Of a stretch of DNA of 47,103 nt, positions 31,432 through 39,816 are shown piece after piece. The translations under genes were made by a program, and so were the position numbers. Under the pieces are notes generated by a model that saw nothing but the letters and a program-made list of their open reading frames with translations, did no database searches and was not told where the DNA came from. The stretch is from Clostridia bacterium (GTDB taxonomy: Bacteria > Bacillota > Clostridia > Christensenellales > Borkfalkiaceae), in assembly GCA_900769545.1 (NCBI GenBank), contig CAAGGZ010000092.1, forward strand, positions 1 through 47,103, given 5' to 3'. How positions within the stretch are numbered: the stretch's first letter is position 1; each line of letters begins with the position of its first letter.

Positions 31432-32064
31432 ATGAGAAAAATAAACCGAAAACGAATGGGTATATTTAGGGTGCTCCTTATCTTACTGATTGTGATTTTA
31501 ACTGCAACGGGCTGTGCGGGATATAAGCAAGGTTTTGAGTACAGTTTGTTGGGTTCTTCACCCATTGAATTTGGGATAAAATCGAAAAGTAATACCTTTT
31601 CAATCGATAACGTAACGTTTGATTTGTATTATAGTCTCTATTATGAAGAGAACTATGAAGAGCTTTCAAGTTATTATAGGGAAGAAAACTTTTCTAGAGA
31701 AGAACTATTTTTTGCAATATACATTTCTACGGGTGATAATTGGTCGAAATTAGCGAATGATATGTTTGTTGAAGACTATAAATCAATCGATACCCACCAT
31801 TTTGTTAAAGAAATATCGGAAGAAGAAGCACTTTCCAAAGACTACGGATATAAGACAAGTTTTTTGTTGGGTACAACGTTTAATCATAAGGAACAATTTA
31901 CAATACCAAAAGAATTTTTCAGTAAAGAATCAGGTAGCGTTTTAATTGGAATTGTAGCAATACAAGGCCCCTTGGAATATGAGGGGTATTACACGACAGC
32001 TTGTAGCTATACAACAATATCGTATAAAATAATAGAAGAAAATGTGGTGAAATTTTTTGATTAG
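31432..32064 (+). CDS. Lipoprotein, copy A of a tandem pair
   Basis: 210 residues from ATG 31432 (AGGAGGTG upstream). The basic N-terminus, hydrophobic stretch and lipobox TATGC make it a lipoprotein. The mature part shares a core with copy B at 32234: K-S-x-(S/T)NTFSIDNVTFDLYY, FAIYI, DY-x-SI-x-x-HF, YGY, NHKE-x-FTIPKE-x-F. I do not recognise the family. Only copy B still has an intact metallopeptidase gene behind it; here the following gene is a remnant. A partner, chaperone or inhibitor role for the peptidase is a guess from gene order. The whole stretch to 35690 is visibly richer in A+T than its surroundings. Confidence 0.8.
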   Translation: MRKINRKRMGIFRVLLILLIVILTATGCAGYKQGFEYSLLGSSPIEFGIKSKSNTFSIDNVTFDLYYSLYYEENYEELSSYYREENFSREELFFAIYISTGDNWSKLANDMFVEDYKSIDTHHFVKEISEEEALSKDYGYKTSFLLGTTFNHKEQFTIPKEFFSKESGSVLIGIVAIQGPLEYEGYYTTACSYTTISYKIIEENVVKFFD

Positions 32065-32076
32065 AAGGAATGAATT

Positions 32077-32271
32077 ATGAAAAAATTAAAGAAAAGAATT
32101 TTTCAAATTATGGTACTTTTTTTAGTTGGTATTTGCAGTATGCCATTTGACACAATGCGATTTTTAAACATAAATACAAGTGCGGAGACACCACAAGAAA
32201 TGCAGACAGAAGAAGTCGGACAGGAGGGGGATAATGAGAAAAATAAACCGAAAACGAATAAGTGTATTTAG
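32077..32271 (+). pseudogene. Remnant of a second metallopeptidase gene (signal peptide only)
   Basis: 64-residue frame whose first 45 residues (MKKLKKRIFQIMVLFLVGICS...NINTSAETPQEMQTEE) resemble the start of the 935-residue peptidase at 32873 (MKRIKNKLFQIAAFLLSAVQS...FVKAETVEETQNE). It then runs across the start of lipoprotein copy B in another frame (EKNKPKTNKCI) and stops. The rest of the peptidase is gone. It sits 12 bases after lipoprotein A, the same position that the intact peptidase has after lipoprotein B (18 bases). Confidence 0.75.
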
Positions 32272-32854
32272 GGCGTTTCTTATCTTGTTGATTGTGGTTT
32301 TAACTGCAACGGGGTGCCAAAACGCAAAACTGAAAAAGGGTTTCGACCATCAGTTGCCTTTGATTAGAATAGGGGTAAAGTCTGAAACGAATACGTTTTC
32401 AATAGATAATGTAACTTTTGATTTATATTATGGATTTTATGATGTAAATGAGTCGATTGATGATGAAAAAAGACGCTATGGAGAACGTGTTTATGAAAAA
32501 ATGTTTTTTGCAATATACATAGTGGAGGCAGATGCACCTAGTCCTGGTGCTTATTTGATGGATTATACGTCAATAGAAGGCTATCACTTTATTAAGTCGA
32601 TTGCTGAAGAGTTTGCGTTTTCAGAGGAATATGGTTATATTGACGGTGGTCGATGGAAAGGAACAGTATATAATCATAAAGAAACATTTACCATTCCCAA
32701 AGAACTTTTTATGAATGAACAAGGTCGAATTAGAATTGAAATTTTATGTTTTATGCAGATTACAAATGATGAAACTCCTTTTTATACAATGCACAATAGA
32801 TTTATGAGATTAAATTATGAAACAGTAGATATAGGTAAAATTCGATTAAGCTAA
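32234..32854 (+). CDS. Lipoprotein, copy B of the tandem pair
   Basis: 206 residues from ATG 32234, with AGGAGGGGG just upstream; the frame extends upstream but there it overlaps the peptidase remnant. The first 28 residues are almost the same as in copy A at both protein and DNA level (MRKINRKR...FRxxLILLIVxLTATGC). The mature part is diverged but keeps the same blocks (TNTFSIDNVTFDLYYGFYD, MFFAIYI, YTSIEGYHFIKSI, EEYGYIDGG, YNHKETFTIPKELF). So the signal peptide is better conserved than the body, which may mean recent recombination at the 5' end. It is followed after 18 bases by the metallopeptidase gene. Confidence 0.82.
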   Translation: MRKINRKRISVFRAFLILLIVVLTATGCQNAKLKKGFDHQLPLIRIGVKSETNTFSIDNVTFDLYYGFYDVNESIDDEKRRYGERVYEKMFFAIYIVEADAPSPGAYLMDYTSIEGYHFIKSIAEEFAFSEEYGYIDGGRWKGTVYNHKETFTIPKELFMNEQGRIRIEILCFMQITNDETPFYTMHNRFMRLNYETVDIGKIRLS

Positions 32855-32872
32855 TAATAACAGAGGTGACTT

Positions 32873-35680
32873 ATGAAAAGAATAAAAAATAAATTATTTC
32901 AAATAGCGGCGTTTTTGTTGTCTGCGGTACAAAGTTTTTCTTTGATTTCGACACAATTGTTTGTAAAAGCAGAAACAGTTGAAGAAACACAAAATGAAAC
33001 AATTGCGTCCGTAGAAGGGAAGGAAATTATTGAAGAAACGGAAATAGCGGAAAATGCAGAACAAGAAACCGTAATGGACCCGATACGAACTTTAGAGGTT
33101 GTATTAAACGCTGATAAATATACGGCAAACGAAGATATTTTTCTTGCGTTTCATACGGACGAAGTAGTAGATTATTACTATGAGGCAAGTGGTGTAACGG
33201 TAATTGAACAAGGAGAAGATACCATGCAGTTTGCGCTTACAGCCGAAGAAGAATTTGGAAGTATAGATGTATATGCCGATTATGGGGATGGCGAATTGGT
33301 AAAAAGCTCTGTATATACTTATAAAGATGGGGATTTCGTGTATGTTAGCGATTTATCCAAAGACCAAGCATGGTACAACTGTATGTATGAAAAGTATAGC
33401 GAAGGGTTACTCACCTTAGAAGAATGGGATGACGCATATTCGGATTTTTCGAGAAGATTTGTTCTTCGGAAAGATACTAATAATACTGAATTGATGACAA
33501 CGCCTGCTTCCGTTGCGAAGACAGCGTCCACGGTAACAAAAGTAACGGGAAGATTGCTTTGGGAACTTGCCGACGGTACAAAATTACCTTTAAGACAAAC
33601 AAAAGTAGAATTGAGAGATAAAATGCTGATTGGGTCGCATGAAATAGCGACTACTTACACGGATAATAATGGTAATTTTACGTTTTCAGTTGACAATGAA
33701 AGGTGGGAAGACTTGGAAAATGATGGGTTGGATATATTTACCCGTTGTTATACGGAAAGTTATACGTTTAAGGTAGCACAGGACTGGGCTATTTTATATA
33801 ATTATGCCGATTCGGATATAAAGGAGAATGTTGTCGCGGGAACAACCACTTCTTTTAGCGATTATTATATGGTGTACGATGAGTCTATAAATGCGAATAA
33901 GGCGGTTTACGTACAACAAGGCATGGTATTAGGACAAAGATTTGCTACAATGATGGGTATGAATACGGATAATTTCATTCGCGTTGTTTACCCATCTGAA
34001 ACCATCGTAAAAGCAGATCAAGCATTTTGTTGGGGAGAGAATGAAAATGATTGTTTTTCGGCGATAGGGAAGGATAATTTTAACAAGTTTGACGTTTTGA
34101 TACATGAATATGGACATTTTGTAGAATGTTCTATGGGGAATTATGGAGTAACATTAGAAGAGATTATTGAAAATCATCCAGAACATTATTGGGAGAAGGA
34201 TAATTTCGAGGAAAAAGAGGAAAAGGAATATGCGATGGAATTAACTTGGTCGGAATCTTGGGCAAGTGTCTTTTCTCAAATCGCGCAAGAAACCTTTTCA
34301 ACACAATATGTAGGAGTTCCTGATTTTGCTGATAAAAAAGAACAGACATTAAATGGAACTTTAAATTTTGAATATTTATCAGTAAAACCTGAAAGTTGTG
34401 AAGCGCAAGAAGAAGCCGTAGTGGCAACATTATGGGATTTGTATGATTATAATGACGCAATAACAAAGGAAACGCATGATGACATTGCTTTAGGTAACTT
34501 AAGTTGGTGGTTGTGTACAACGAAAGCAGGTACATATACATTGCAGGATTTTATGCAAGTGATAGAGGAAGATTATCCTTATTACAGAGGAAAGGTGGGG
34601 GCATTATTGTCGGAACATCAAATTTCCCCTGGTTATTTAACTGTTTTGAATTTTTCAAGTGTATCGGAGACAGTTGTGCCTCAGTTGCGTTGGCGTGTAA
34701 ATGGTAGCCAAAATAACTATAATGATATATTTCAAGTAGTATTTTATGATAATGAAGGAAATTATATAGCAGAATCTGCACAGTTTCCTAATACGCAAGG
34801 ATATAATACATATTTTTATAGTAAGAGTACTACCGAAAATAGAGATATGATTCCCTTTAGTTTGTGGCAATCGGTGTTAAAAGATCGTGGAGGAACATTT
34901 ACAATCAATATTGCTGTTCGTGGGTATAATAGTCGAGATGGGGTAAGTGGGCCTTATATATCTGAATATCATCCTATAACTCTGACAATACATAAAAATT
35001 TGGAGTTTAATTCTAATAATCGTTATGTTGAAAGTAGGCTTATATTGGAGGCAGGGGCTTACTGCGATTATACTGTATTTTTTCAGGTGAGTGGTGCAAA
35101 GGTCATTCAAACATTTGGGGGGCAAGATACAATTATTGAATTATATTCTGCGGATATGACATTGTTGGCAAGTAATGATGATAATGGTTATAAATTTAAT
35201 GCATTGCTGAAATATAATGTTTCGACGGGCACAGAATATATTATTCGAGTTAAATATTTTTCAGGTAATGGCGCAAGTAAATTGGCAATCACTTCATCTG
35301 TGGGGGCATTAAATTCAGGCGTTACGGATTTAACAAAGTATGAGGATATTTTTGCGATAACTACCTATACAGGATATTCTTTTGGAACGTATGCGCAGAA
35401 AAATCGTACAAGGCTATTAACTTATACGCCACCATATAGTGGTAGTTATAACTTTTGGATTGAAAGTGAATATGATACGTATATGTATGTGATAGATCCT
35501 AGATCTGATAGAATTTTATATAATGGAGTGGATTATGACGATGATAGTGGCGAAGGATTAAATCCTTTAATAACGCTTAATTTAGAAAAAGATATTCCGT
35601 ATTTAATCGTATACTCCGCTTATAATCCAGGTCTTGTAGATGAAACAGAGAATCTAACAGTTAAGATAGGAAAGAATTGA
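32873..35680 (+). CDS. Secreted zinc metallopeptidase (gluzincin type) with PPC-like C-terminal domains
   Basis: 935 residues with a signal peptide (cut probably after FVKA, near residue 34) and an acidic pro-region. A carboxypeptidase-regulatory-like beta domain (about 222-290, TGRLLWELADGTKLPLRQTKVELRD) follows. The catalytic site is HEYGH at 411-415, with a probable third ligand Glu461 in ELTWSESWASVF. After the catalytic part come two PPC-like beta domains (about 720-800, ending TEYIIRVKYFSGNGASKLAIT; and 825-935, TYTPPYSGSYNFWIESEYDTYMYV). Such enzymes act outside the cell on protein or glycoprotein. No cell-wall anchor is seen. AGAGGTG precedes ATG. AT-rich codons set it apart from the flanking genes and suggest acquisition. 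Confidence 0.85.
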   Translation: MKRIKNKLFQIAAFLLSAVQSFSLISTQLFVKAETVEETQNETIASVEGKEIIEETEIAENAEQETVMDPIRTLEVVLNADKYTANEDIFLAFHTDEVVDYYYEASGVTVIEQGEDTMQFALTAEEEFGSIDVYADYGDGELVKSSVYTYKDGDFVYVSDLSKDQAWYNCMYEKYSEGLLTLEEWDDAYSDFSRRFVLRKDTNNTELMTTPASVAKTASTVTKVTGRLLWELADGTKLPLRQTKVELRDKMLIGSHEIATTYTDNNGNFTFSVDNERWEDLENDGLDIFTRCYTESYTFKVAQDWAILYNYADSDIKENVVAGTTTSFSDYYMVYDESINANKAVYVQQGMVLGQRFATMMGMNTDNFIRVVYPSETIVKADQAFCWGENENDCFSAIGKDNFNKFDVLIHEYGHFVECSMGNYGVTLEEIIENHPEHYWEKDNFEEKEEKEYAMELTWSESWASVFSQIAQETFSTQYVGVPDFADKKEQTLNGTLNFEYLSVKPESCEAQEEAVVATLWDLYDYNDAITKETHDDIALGNLSWWLCTTKAGTYTLQDFMQVIEEDYPYYRGKVGALLSEHQISPGYLTVLNFSSVSETVVPQLRWRVNGSQNNYNDIFQVVFYDNEGNYIAESAQFPNTQGYNTYFYSKSTTENRDMIPFSLWQSVLKDRGGTFTINIAVRGYNSRDGVSGPYISEYHPITLTIHKNLEFNSNNRYVESRLILEAGAYCDYTVFFQVSGAKVIQTFGGQDTIIELYSADMTLLASNDDNGYKFNALLKYNVSTGTEYIIRVKYFSGNGASKLAITSSVGALNSGVTDLTKYEDIFAITTYTGYSFGTYAQKNRTRLLTYTPPYSGSYNFWIESEYDTYMYVIDPRSDRILYNGVDYDDDSGEGLNPLITLNLEKDIPYLIVYSAYNPGLVDETENLTVKIGKN

Positions 35681-35703
35681 TAGATAAAAATAGATAGTAT
35701 TTT

Positions 35704-35735
35704 AAGAAGCGGCGGACTTTAGCCGCTTCTTTTCG
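35704..35735 (+). terminator. Terminator of the lipoprotein/metallopeptidase island
   Basis: AAGAAGCGGC/GCCGCTTCTT stem (35704-35713 with 35722-35731), then T residues. Confidence 0.9.
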
Positions 35736-35766
35736 CTTATTTGCGTTTCTTAATTTTTTCTAATGG

Positions 35767-35795
35767 TTGACATACGGATAAAAGCGTGCTATAAT
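35767..35795 (+). promoter_or_regulatory. Promoter of the S33 hydrolase gene
   Basis: TTGACA (35767-35772), 17 bases, TATAAT (35790-35795). Confidence 0.85.
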
Positions 35796-35822
35796 AATAA
35801 AGGTTAAGGAGTGGAACGGCTT

Positions 35823-36764
35823 ATGTTGAAAAAGAACTTTCAGATAATTTCCCGATATGATAGCTTGCCTTTGCACGGCTTTATTTTAGAGCCTGACGGA
35901 AAACAAAAGGGCGTTGTGCAGCTTGTACACGGTATGTGCGAGTATAAAGAGCGGTATATTCCTTTTGCAAAATACCTTTGCGCCTACGGCTACGTAGTGG
36001 CTTGCTACGACCAGCGCGGACACGGCGACAGTGTGGCAACGCAGGAAGATTTGGGATGGTTTAAGGACTTTGAAGGGGAAGCCTTTGTAGAGGACGCGGC
36101 GCAGGTGACGGACTATTTGAAGTCCAAATATCCCGATTTGCCGTTGACGTTGTTTGGGCATAGTATGGGCTCGATGGTAGTGCGCTGTTATGCGGCAAAA
36201 TACGACGACAAGATTGATAGATTGGTGGTTTGCGGCTCGCCGAGTAAAAATCCTTTGGCAGACGTAGGGATTTTGCTTGCGAAGCTCCTTGGGAAAATCA
36301 AAGGGGAGCGTTACAGAAGCAAACTTTTATCCAACCTTTCCACGGGCAGAAACGATAAGAAGTTTAAAGGGGAAGGCGCAGGGGCGTGGCTCAGCCGTAA
36401 TAAAAAATGCACCGAGGACTTTTACGCCAATCCTAAGGGCAGATATCGCTTTACCTGCAACGGGTTTGAAAATCTGTTCAAGCTTATGAAAAAGACCTAT
36501 CAAAAGAAGCGTTATAAGGTGAAAAATCCCACGTTGCCCATTTATTTCATTTCGGGGGATTGCGACGCGGTGGCAGGCAGTACGATGGCTTGGCTTAAAT
36601 CGGTGGATTTTATGATGGAAGTGGGCTATGAGAACGTCACTTGCAAGCCGTATAAAGGGCTCCGTCACGAGATTTTAAACGAGTTAGGCAGAAAACAGGT
36701 GTATGAGGACGTACTCGCCTTTTTGAACGGGGAGCTTACACTGCCTGAAACGGAAGAAGAATAA
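35823..36764 (+). CDS. Alpha/beta hydrolase, monoacylglycerol lipase-like (serine aminopeptidase S33)
   Basis: 313 residues, cytoplasmic (no signal peptide). The oxyanion region VQLVHGMCEYKERY, the nucleophile elbow LTLFGHSMGSMV (Ser in GHSMG), the acid in YFISGDCDAVAG and the His in KGLRHEILNE give a full triad. YDQRGHGDS is typical of the MGLL/YtpA-like lysophospholipase group. Expected activity is hydrolysis of a lysolipid, monoglyceride or other carboxylester. ATG 35823 is preferred (AAGGAG 11 bases upstream); GTG 35811 is possible. The DUF378 gene follows after 56 bases. Confidence 0.88.
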   Translation: MLKKNFQIISRYDSLPLHGFILEPDGKQKGVVQLVHGMCEYKERYIPFAKYLCAYGYVVACYDQRGHGDSVATQEDLGWFKDFEGEAFVEDAAQVTDYLKSKYPDLPLTLFGHSMGSMVVRCYAAKYDDKIDRLVVCGSPSKNPLADVGILLAKLLGKIKGERYRSKLLSNLSTGRNDKKFKGEGAGAWLSRNKKCTEDFYANPKGRYRFTCNGFENLFKLMKKTYQKKRYKVKNPTLPIYFISGDCDAVAGSTMAWLKSVDFMMEVGYENVTCKPYKGLRHEILNELGRKQVYEDVLAFLNGELTLPETEEE

Positions 36765-36820
36765 AGAATTTTGCATAAATCCCGAAAAGAGCAGCATACT
36801 GCAATCAGGAGGGAATGTTT

Positions 36821-37051
36821 ATGCGCATTGCAAATATTATAGCTTATGTATTGGTAATTGTCGGCGCGGTAAACTGGGGTTTGTTCGGTCTTTTTGACTT
36901 TAACCTCGTTTCCACGGTATTCAACGGCGCAAGAGCAGTTGGTTCGGTGATCGTATATACAATTATTGCGATTTCGGCGTTGTGGTTGATTCTTTCGCCT
37001 TTCATCACCGGCGGCGTTTTGTGGTTGAAGAACAGACGTATGGCTGACTAA
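36821..37051 (+). CDS. DUF378-family small membrane protein
   Basis: 76 residues from ATG 36821; AGGAGGG lies at the right distance for it and too close for the ATG six bases earlier. Two membrane helices: IANIIAYVLVIVGAVNWGLFGLF and SVIVYTIIAISALWLILSPF. VGAVNWGLFGLFDFNLV is the hallmark of DUF378. Function unknown. It may share the transcript of the hydrolase upstream; a terminator follows. Confidence 0.88.
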   Translation: MRIANIIAYVLVIVGAVNWGLFGLFDFNLVSTVFNGARAVGSVIVYTIIAISALWLILSPFITGGVLWLKNRRMAD

Positions 37052-37072
37052 CCAACGCTTAACAAAAGACGG

Positions 37073-37113
37073 AAAACGGATTTTTCTTTACGGAAAAGTC
37101 CGTTTTTTTATTT
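37073..37113 (+). terminator. Terminator after the DUF378 gene
   Basis: Fourteen-base stem (AAAACGGATTTTTC with GAAAAGTCCGTTTT, one G-U pair), six-base loop, T run. Confidence 0.88.
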
Positions 37114-37120
37114 TTGTGTA

Positions 37121-37149
37121 TTGACAAAGCTTTTTTTACGTAGTATAAT
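37121..37149 (+). promoter_or_regulatory. Promoter of lemA-DUF2207
   Basis: TTGACA (37121-37126), 17 bases, TATAAT (37144-37149). Confidence 0.88.
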
Positions 37150-37199
37150 AAAATAAACTTATAAAGGAGTGTCAATAAGGCATTCCGAAGGAGAGAAGT

Positions 37200-37802
37200 A
37201 TGTTACATTCATTATTGCTTAATACTGGCGCGATTGTCGGAATCGTAGTGGCGGCGGTTGTCGTGCTCTTGATTGTGATAGTCGTTGCTTGGTATATTAG
37301 CACGCGCAACGGCTTTGTGCGTTTGAAGAACAAAGTGGAAGAAGCGTGGGCGACCATTGACGTATATTTGAAGAAAAGATACGACCTGATCCCCAACCTT
37401 GTTGCAACGGTGAAAGGGTATGCCAATCACGAAAGTGAAACGCTGAAAGCGGTGGTGGAAGCCCGTAGTCTTGCTATGAGCGTAAGCGGAGATGCAAAGA
37501 TTCAAGCAGAGAAAAATCTTTCTTCCTCCCTTCGTACGTTGTTTACGGCGGTTTCGGAAAGCTATCCGCAGTTGCAGGCAAACTCTAATTTCCGCGATTT
37601 GCAAGCGCAACTCCAAAAAATTGAAACGGAGCTTGAAGGTTCTCGTCGCTATTACAACGGCGTGGTGAAGAGTTTCAATACAAAGTTGGAAGTATTCCCT
37701 TCCAATATTGTGGCAAACGGTATGGGCGAAGATTACAAAAAGCGTGCGTACTTCGAATTGGATTCGGCAGAAGAAAGACGCAATGTGAAAGTGGAATTTT
37801 AA
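37200..37802 (+). CDS. lemA: LemA family protein
   Basis: 200 residues. One N-terminal membrane helix (AIVGIVVAAVVVLLIVIVVAWYI) with a short outside end, then the helical LemA domain: RLKNKVEEAWATIDVYLKKRYDLIPNLVATVKGYANHESETLKAVVEARS and FRDLQAQLQKIETELEGSRRYYNGVVKSFNTKLEVFPSNIVA. The role of the family is not settled; it is often found beside TPM or DUF2207 membrane proteins, as here, and is linked to envelope functions. AGGAGAG precedes ATG. The partner gene starts ten bases later. Confidence 0.93.
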   Translation: MLHSLLLNTGAIVGIVVAAVVVLLIVIVVAWYISTRNGFVRLKNKVEEAWATIDVYLKKRYDLIPNLVATVKGYANHESETLKAVVEARSLAMSVSGDAKIQAEKNLSSSLRTLFTAVSESYPQLQANSNFRDLQAQLQKIETELEGSRRYYNGVVKSFNTKLEVFPSNIVANGMGEDYKKRAYFELDSAEERRNVKVEF

Positions 37803-37812
37803 CAGTATTATT

Positions 37813-39759
37813 ATGAAAAGAAATCAAAAAACGCGCCGTTTCGGCGCGTTGACAATTTATATAATCGGTATGTTTGTCGCGGTGTTTTTACTACTTCCGT
37901 TTGGCGGATTTTTAAAAAACACCGAGGGCAGGTATGCGTTGAAGGTTTTGGCTGAGACTTCTTATGATACTCCGAGTATTCAAATCGAACGCTATGACGT
38001 GGAGATGCGCGTGCAAAGCGATAGAAAGGTTGTCGTAGAGGAGCAAATCACCGTTCGTTTTTTAAAACACGGCTTGTCGATGTTTTATCGCACGCTCCCC
38101 AAAGAGGGTACCCGTTATTATGACGTAACGGCTTCGTGCGAGGAAAATGCGGCGTTTTCCTACAACGTAAAGGAAAACCCCGATATGGACGGATTTTTGG
38201 ATATAAACTGTATCGGCGGCGCGGAAAAGGGTAACGTTTGGACGTATGATATTTCCTACACGATGGAGAGCGGAAAAGACTTCGGCGACGGTATCATTAT
38301 CGACGTCATTGGTTTTGGTTGGCCCGTTGCGCTCCACAACGTCACAGCGAGGGTGTTTTTGCCTGATACGCCTTTGACGGAGCCTAAGCTTTATATCGGC
38401 GCGTACGGAGAATCGCAATCGGACACAGAGGTTGTTGTTGCTTATTCCAATAACAATCAGACAATAGAACTGTCGGCGGAAAAGCTGCCCCTGCGTTTTA
38501 ATTCTACCTATTATGAAACAATGGCGGAGGGGATCACGCTGGAGTGCGACTTCGAGGCAGGCGTTTTTGTTGGGTATACCTCGAGCAGAATGTTCACCGA
38601 TTCGATGGGGTGGATATTGCTCGGCGGAGCGCTTTGCATGGGGCTTTCTTTGGTGGCAACGCTCTATTTCCGTAAAAAGCGAGAGATTATTCCCATAACG
38701 ACCGTGCATGCGCCCGAGGGAATGGACCCTTTGAAAATGGGCGTTTGGCTGGACGGAAATGCGGATACGGAAGACGTGACGTCAATGGTGTATTATTTTG
38801 CCGATCAGGGATATTTGAAAATTGATTTGCAAGATGAGGACGATCCTCTGTTGATAAAAGAGAAAGAAATTCCCGACGATGCTCCTATATATCAAAAAAC
38901 CTTGTTTAAGGGTTTATTTAAAAAGCGTGAAATGAGAGTGTCGGAGCTTGCGCACAAATTCTACAATTCCGCGCAAAGGGCAAAAATGCAGGTGGCAAAG
39001 CCGCAAATGTACGAAAAGAAATCGATATTTGGGTTTGTTCTTGGCGGCGCTCTTGCGGTGATATACGTGACGCTCACACTGTTGCTGATGGGGGCGATTC
39101 ATATCGGCGGCGGTTATACGTATTTGCTCGGGATTTCCTTTGCAGTGCCCGTGATTGCAATTTTGGGCGTTTCTGCCGCTCGGGAAAATTACCGCTATAA
39201 GCTGAAAGCAGGTTTGCTTGGATTGCTTTTGGTGGTGCCTGTTTTGATTGCGGCGATTGCGTGCTTGATTTATGTCAGCGCAGTGGCAACGCATATCGTA
39301 ACAGGTTGGGAAATGCTAGTGCTCTGCATTTGCGCATTCGCTTCGGTGTTCATTACGTCGGGTACGCTTTCGAGAAAAGAGAAGTACGTGAAAGAGCTGG
39401 GCGATATTCTCGGCTTTAAGGAGTTTATCCTCTACACCGAAAAAGACCGCCTTAAGGAGCTTTTAGAGGATATGCCGGAGCTGTTTTATCACGTTTTGCC
39501 TTACGCGCAAGTTTTGGGGGTGAGCGACCAGTGGGAGGATAAGTTCCGTGGTTTGACGTTAGAACCGCCTTCTTGGTGCGTGGGATACCGTATGTCGTTG
39601 TTTGATTATATGATTCTCAATCGTTGTATGCGCCGCGCAATGATAACGGCTATGCAACCGCCCAATAACGGCGGTAAAGCAGGCTACAGCGGCGGCGGTG
39701 GCAGTTTTGGCGGCTTTGGTGGCGGCGGCTTCGGCGGCGGTGGCGGCGGAGCCCGATAA
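37813..39759 (+). CDS. DUF2207 membrane protein with Gly-rich C-terminus
   Basis: 648 residues. An N-terminal membrane segment (LTIYIIGMFVAVFLLLPFGG) is followed by the extracytoplasmic DUF2207 beta domain (IERYDVEMRVQSDRKVVVEEQITVRF, WTYDISYTMES). Then come a second membrane segment (MGWILLGGALCMGLSLVATLYF), a cytoplasmic part (MDPLKMGVWLDGNADTEDVTSMVYYFADQGYLKI), two or three more helices, and a second cytoplasmic domain. It ends in a flexible tail GGGGSFGGFGGGGFGGGGG-AR, the usual end of this family. It works with LemA in the membrane by gene pairing; the biochemical role is unknown. No strong ribosome site is seen before ATG 37813, suggesting translational coupling to lemA. A copy of GGCAGGTATGCGTT lies at 37927. 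Confidence 0.88.
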   Translation: MKRNQKTRRFGALTIYIIGMFVAVFLLLPFGGFLKNTEGRYALKVLAETSYDTPSIQIERYDVEMRVQSDRKVVVEEQITVRFLKHGLSMFYRTLPKEGTRYYDVTASCEENAAFSYNVKENPDMDGFLDINCIGGAEKGNVWTYDISYTMESGKDFGDGIIIDVIGFGWPVALHNVTARVFLPDTPLTEPKLYIGAYGESQSDTEVVVAYSNNNQTIELSAEKLPLRFNSTYYETMAEGITLECDFEAGVFVGYTSSRMFTDSMGWILLGGALCMGLSLVATLYFRKKREIIPITTVHAPEGMDPLKMGVWLDGNADTEDVTSMVYYFADQGYLKIDLQDEDDPLLIKEKEIPDDAPIYQKTLFKGLFKKREMRVSELAHKFYNSAQRAKMQVAKPQMYEKKSIFGFVLGGALAVIYVTLTLLLMGAIHIGGGYTYLLGISFAVPVIAILGVSAARENYRYKLKAGLLGLLLVVPVLIAAIACLIYVSAVATHIVTGWEMLVLCICAFASVFITSGTLSRKEKYVKELGDILGFKEFILYTEKDRLKELLEDMPELFYHVLPYAQVLGVSDQWEDKFRGLTLEPPSWCVGYRMSLFDYMILNRCMRRAMITAMQPPNNGGKAGYSGGGGSFGGFGGGGFGGGGGGAR

Positions 39760-39772
39760 AAAGATATAAAGT

Positions 39773-39803
39773 AAACGCGACTCCTCGGAGTCGCGTTTTA
39801 TCT
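39773..39803. terminator. Bidirectional terminator between DUF2207 and DUF1508 genes
   Basis: AAACGCGACTCC/GGAGTCGCGTTT stem with A and T runs on either side, placed between convergent genes. Confidence 0.88.
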
Positions 39804-39816
39804 TGTCTATTTGAAA

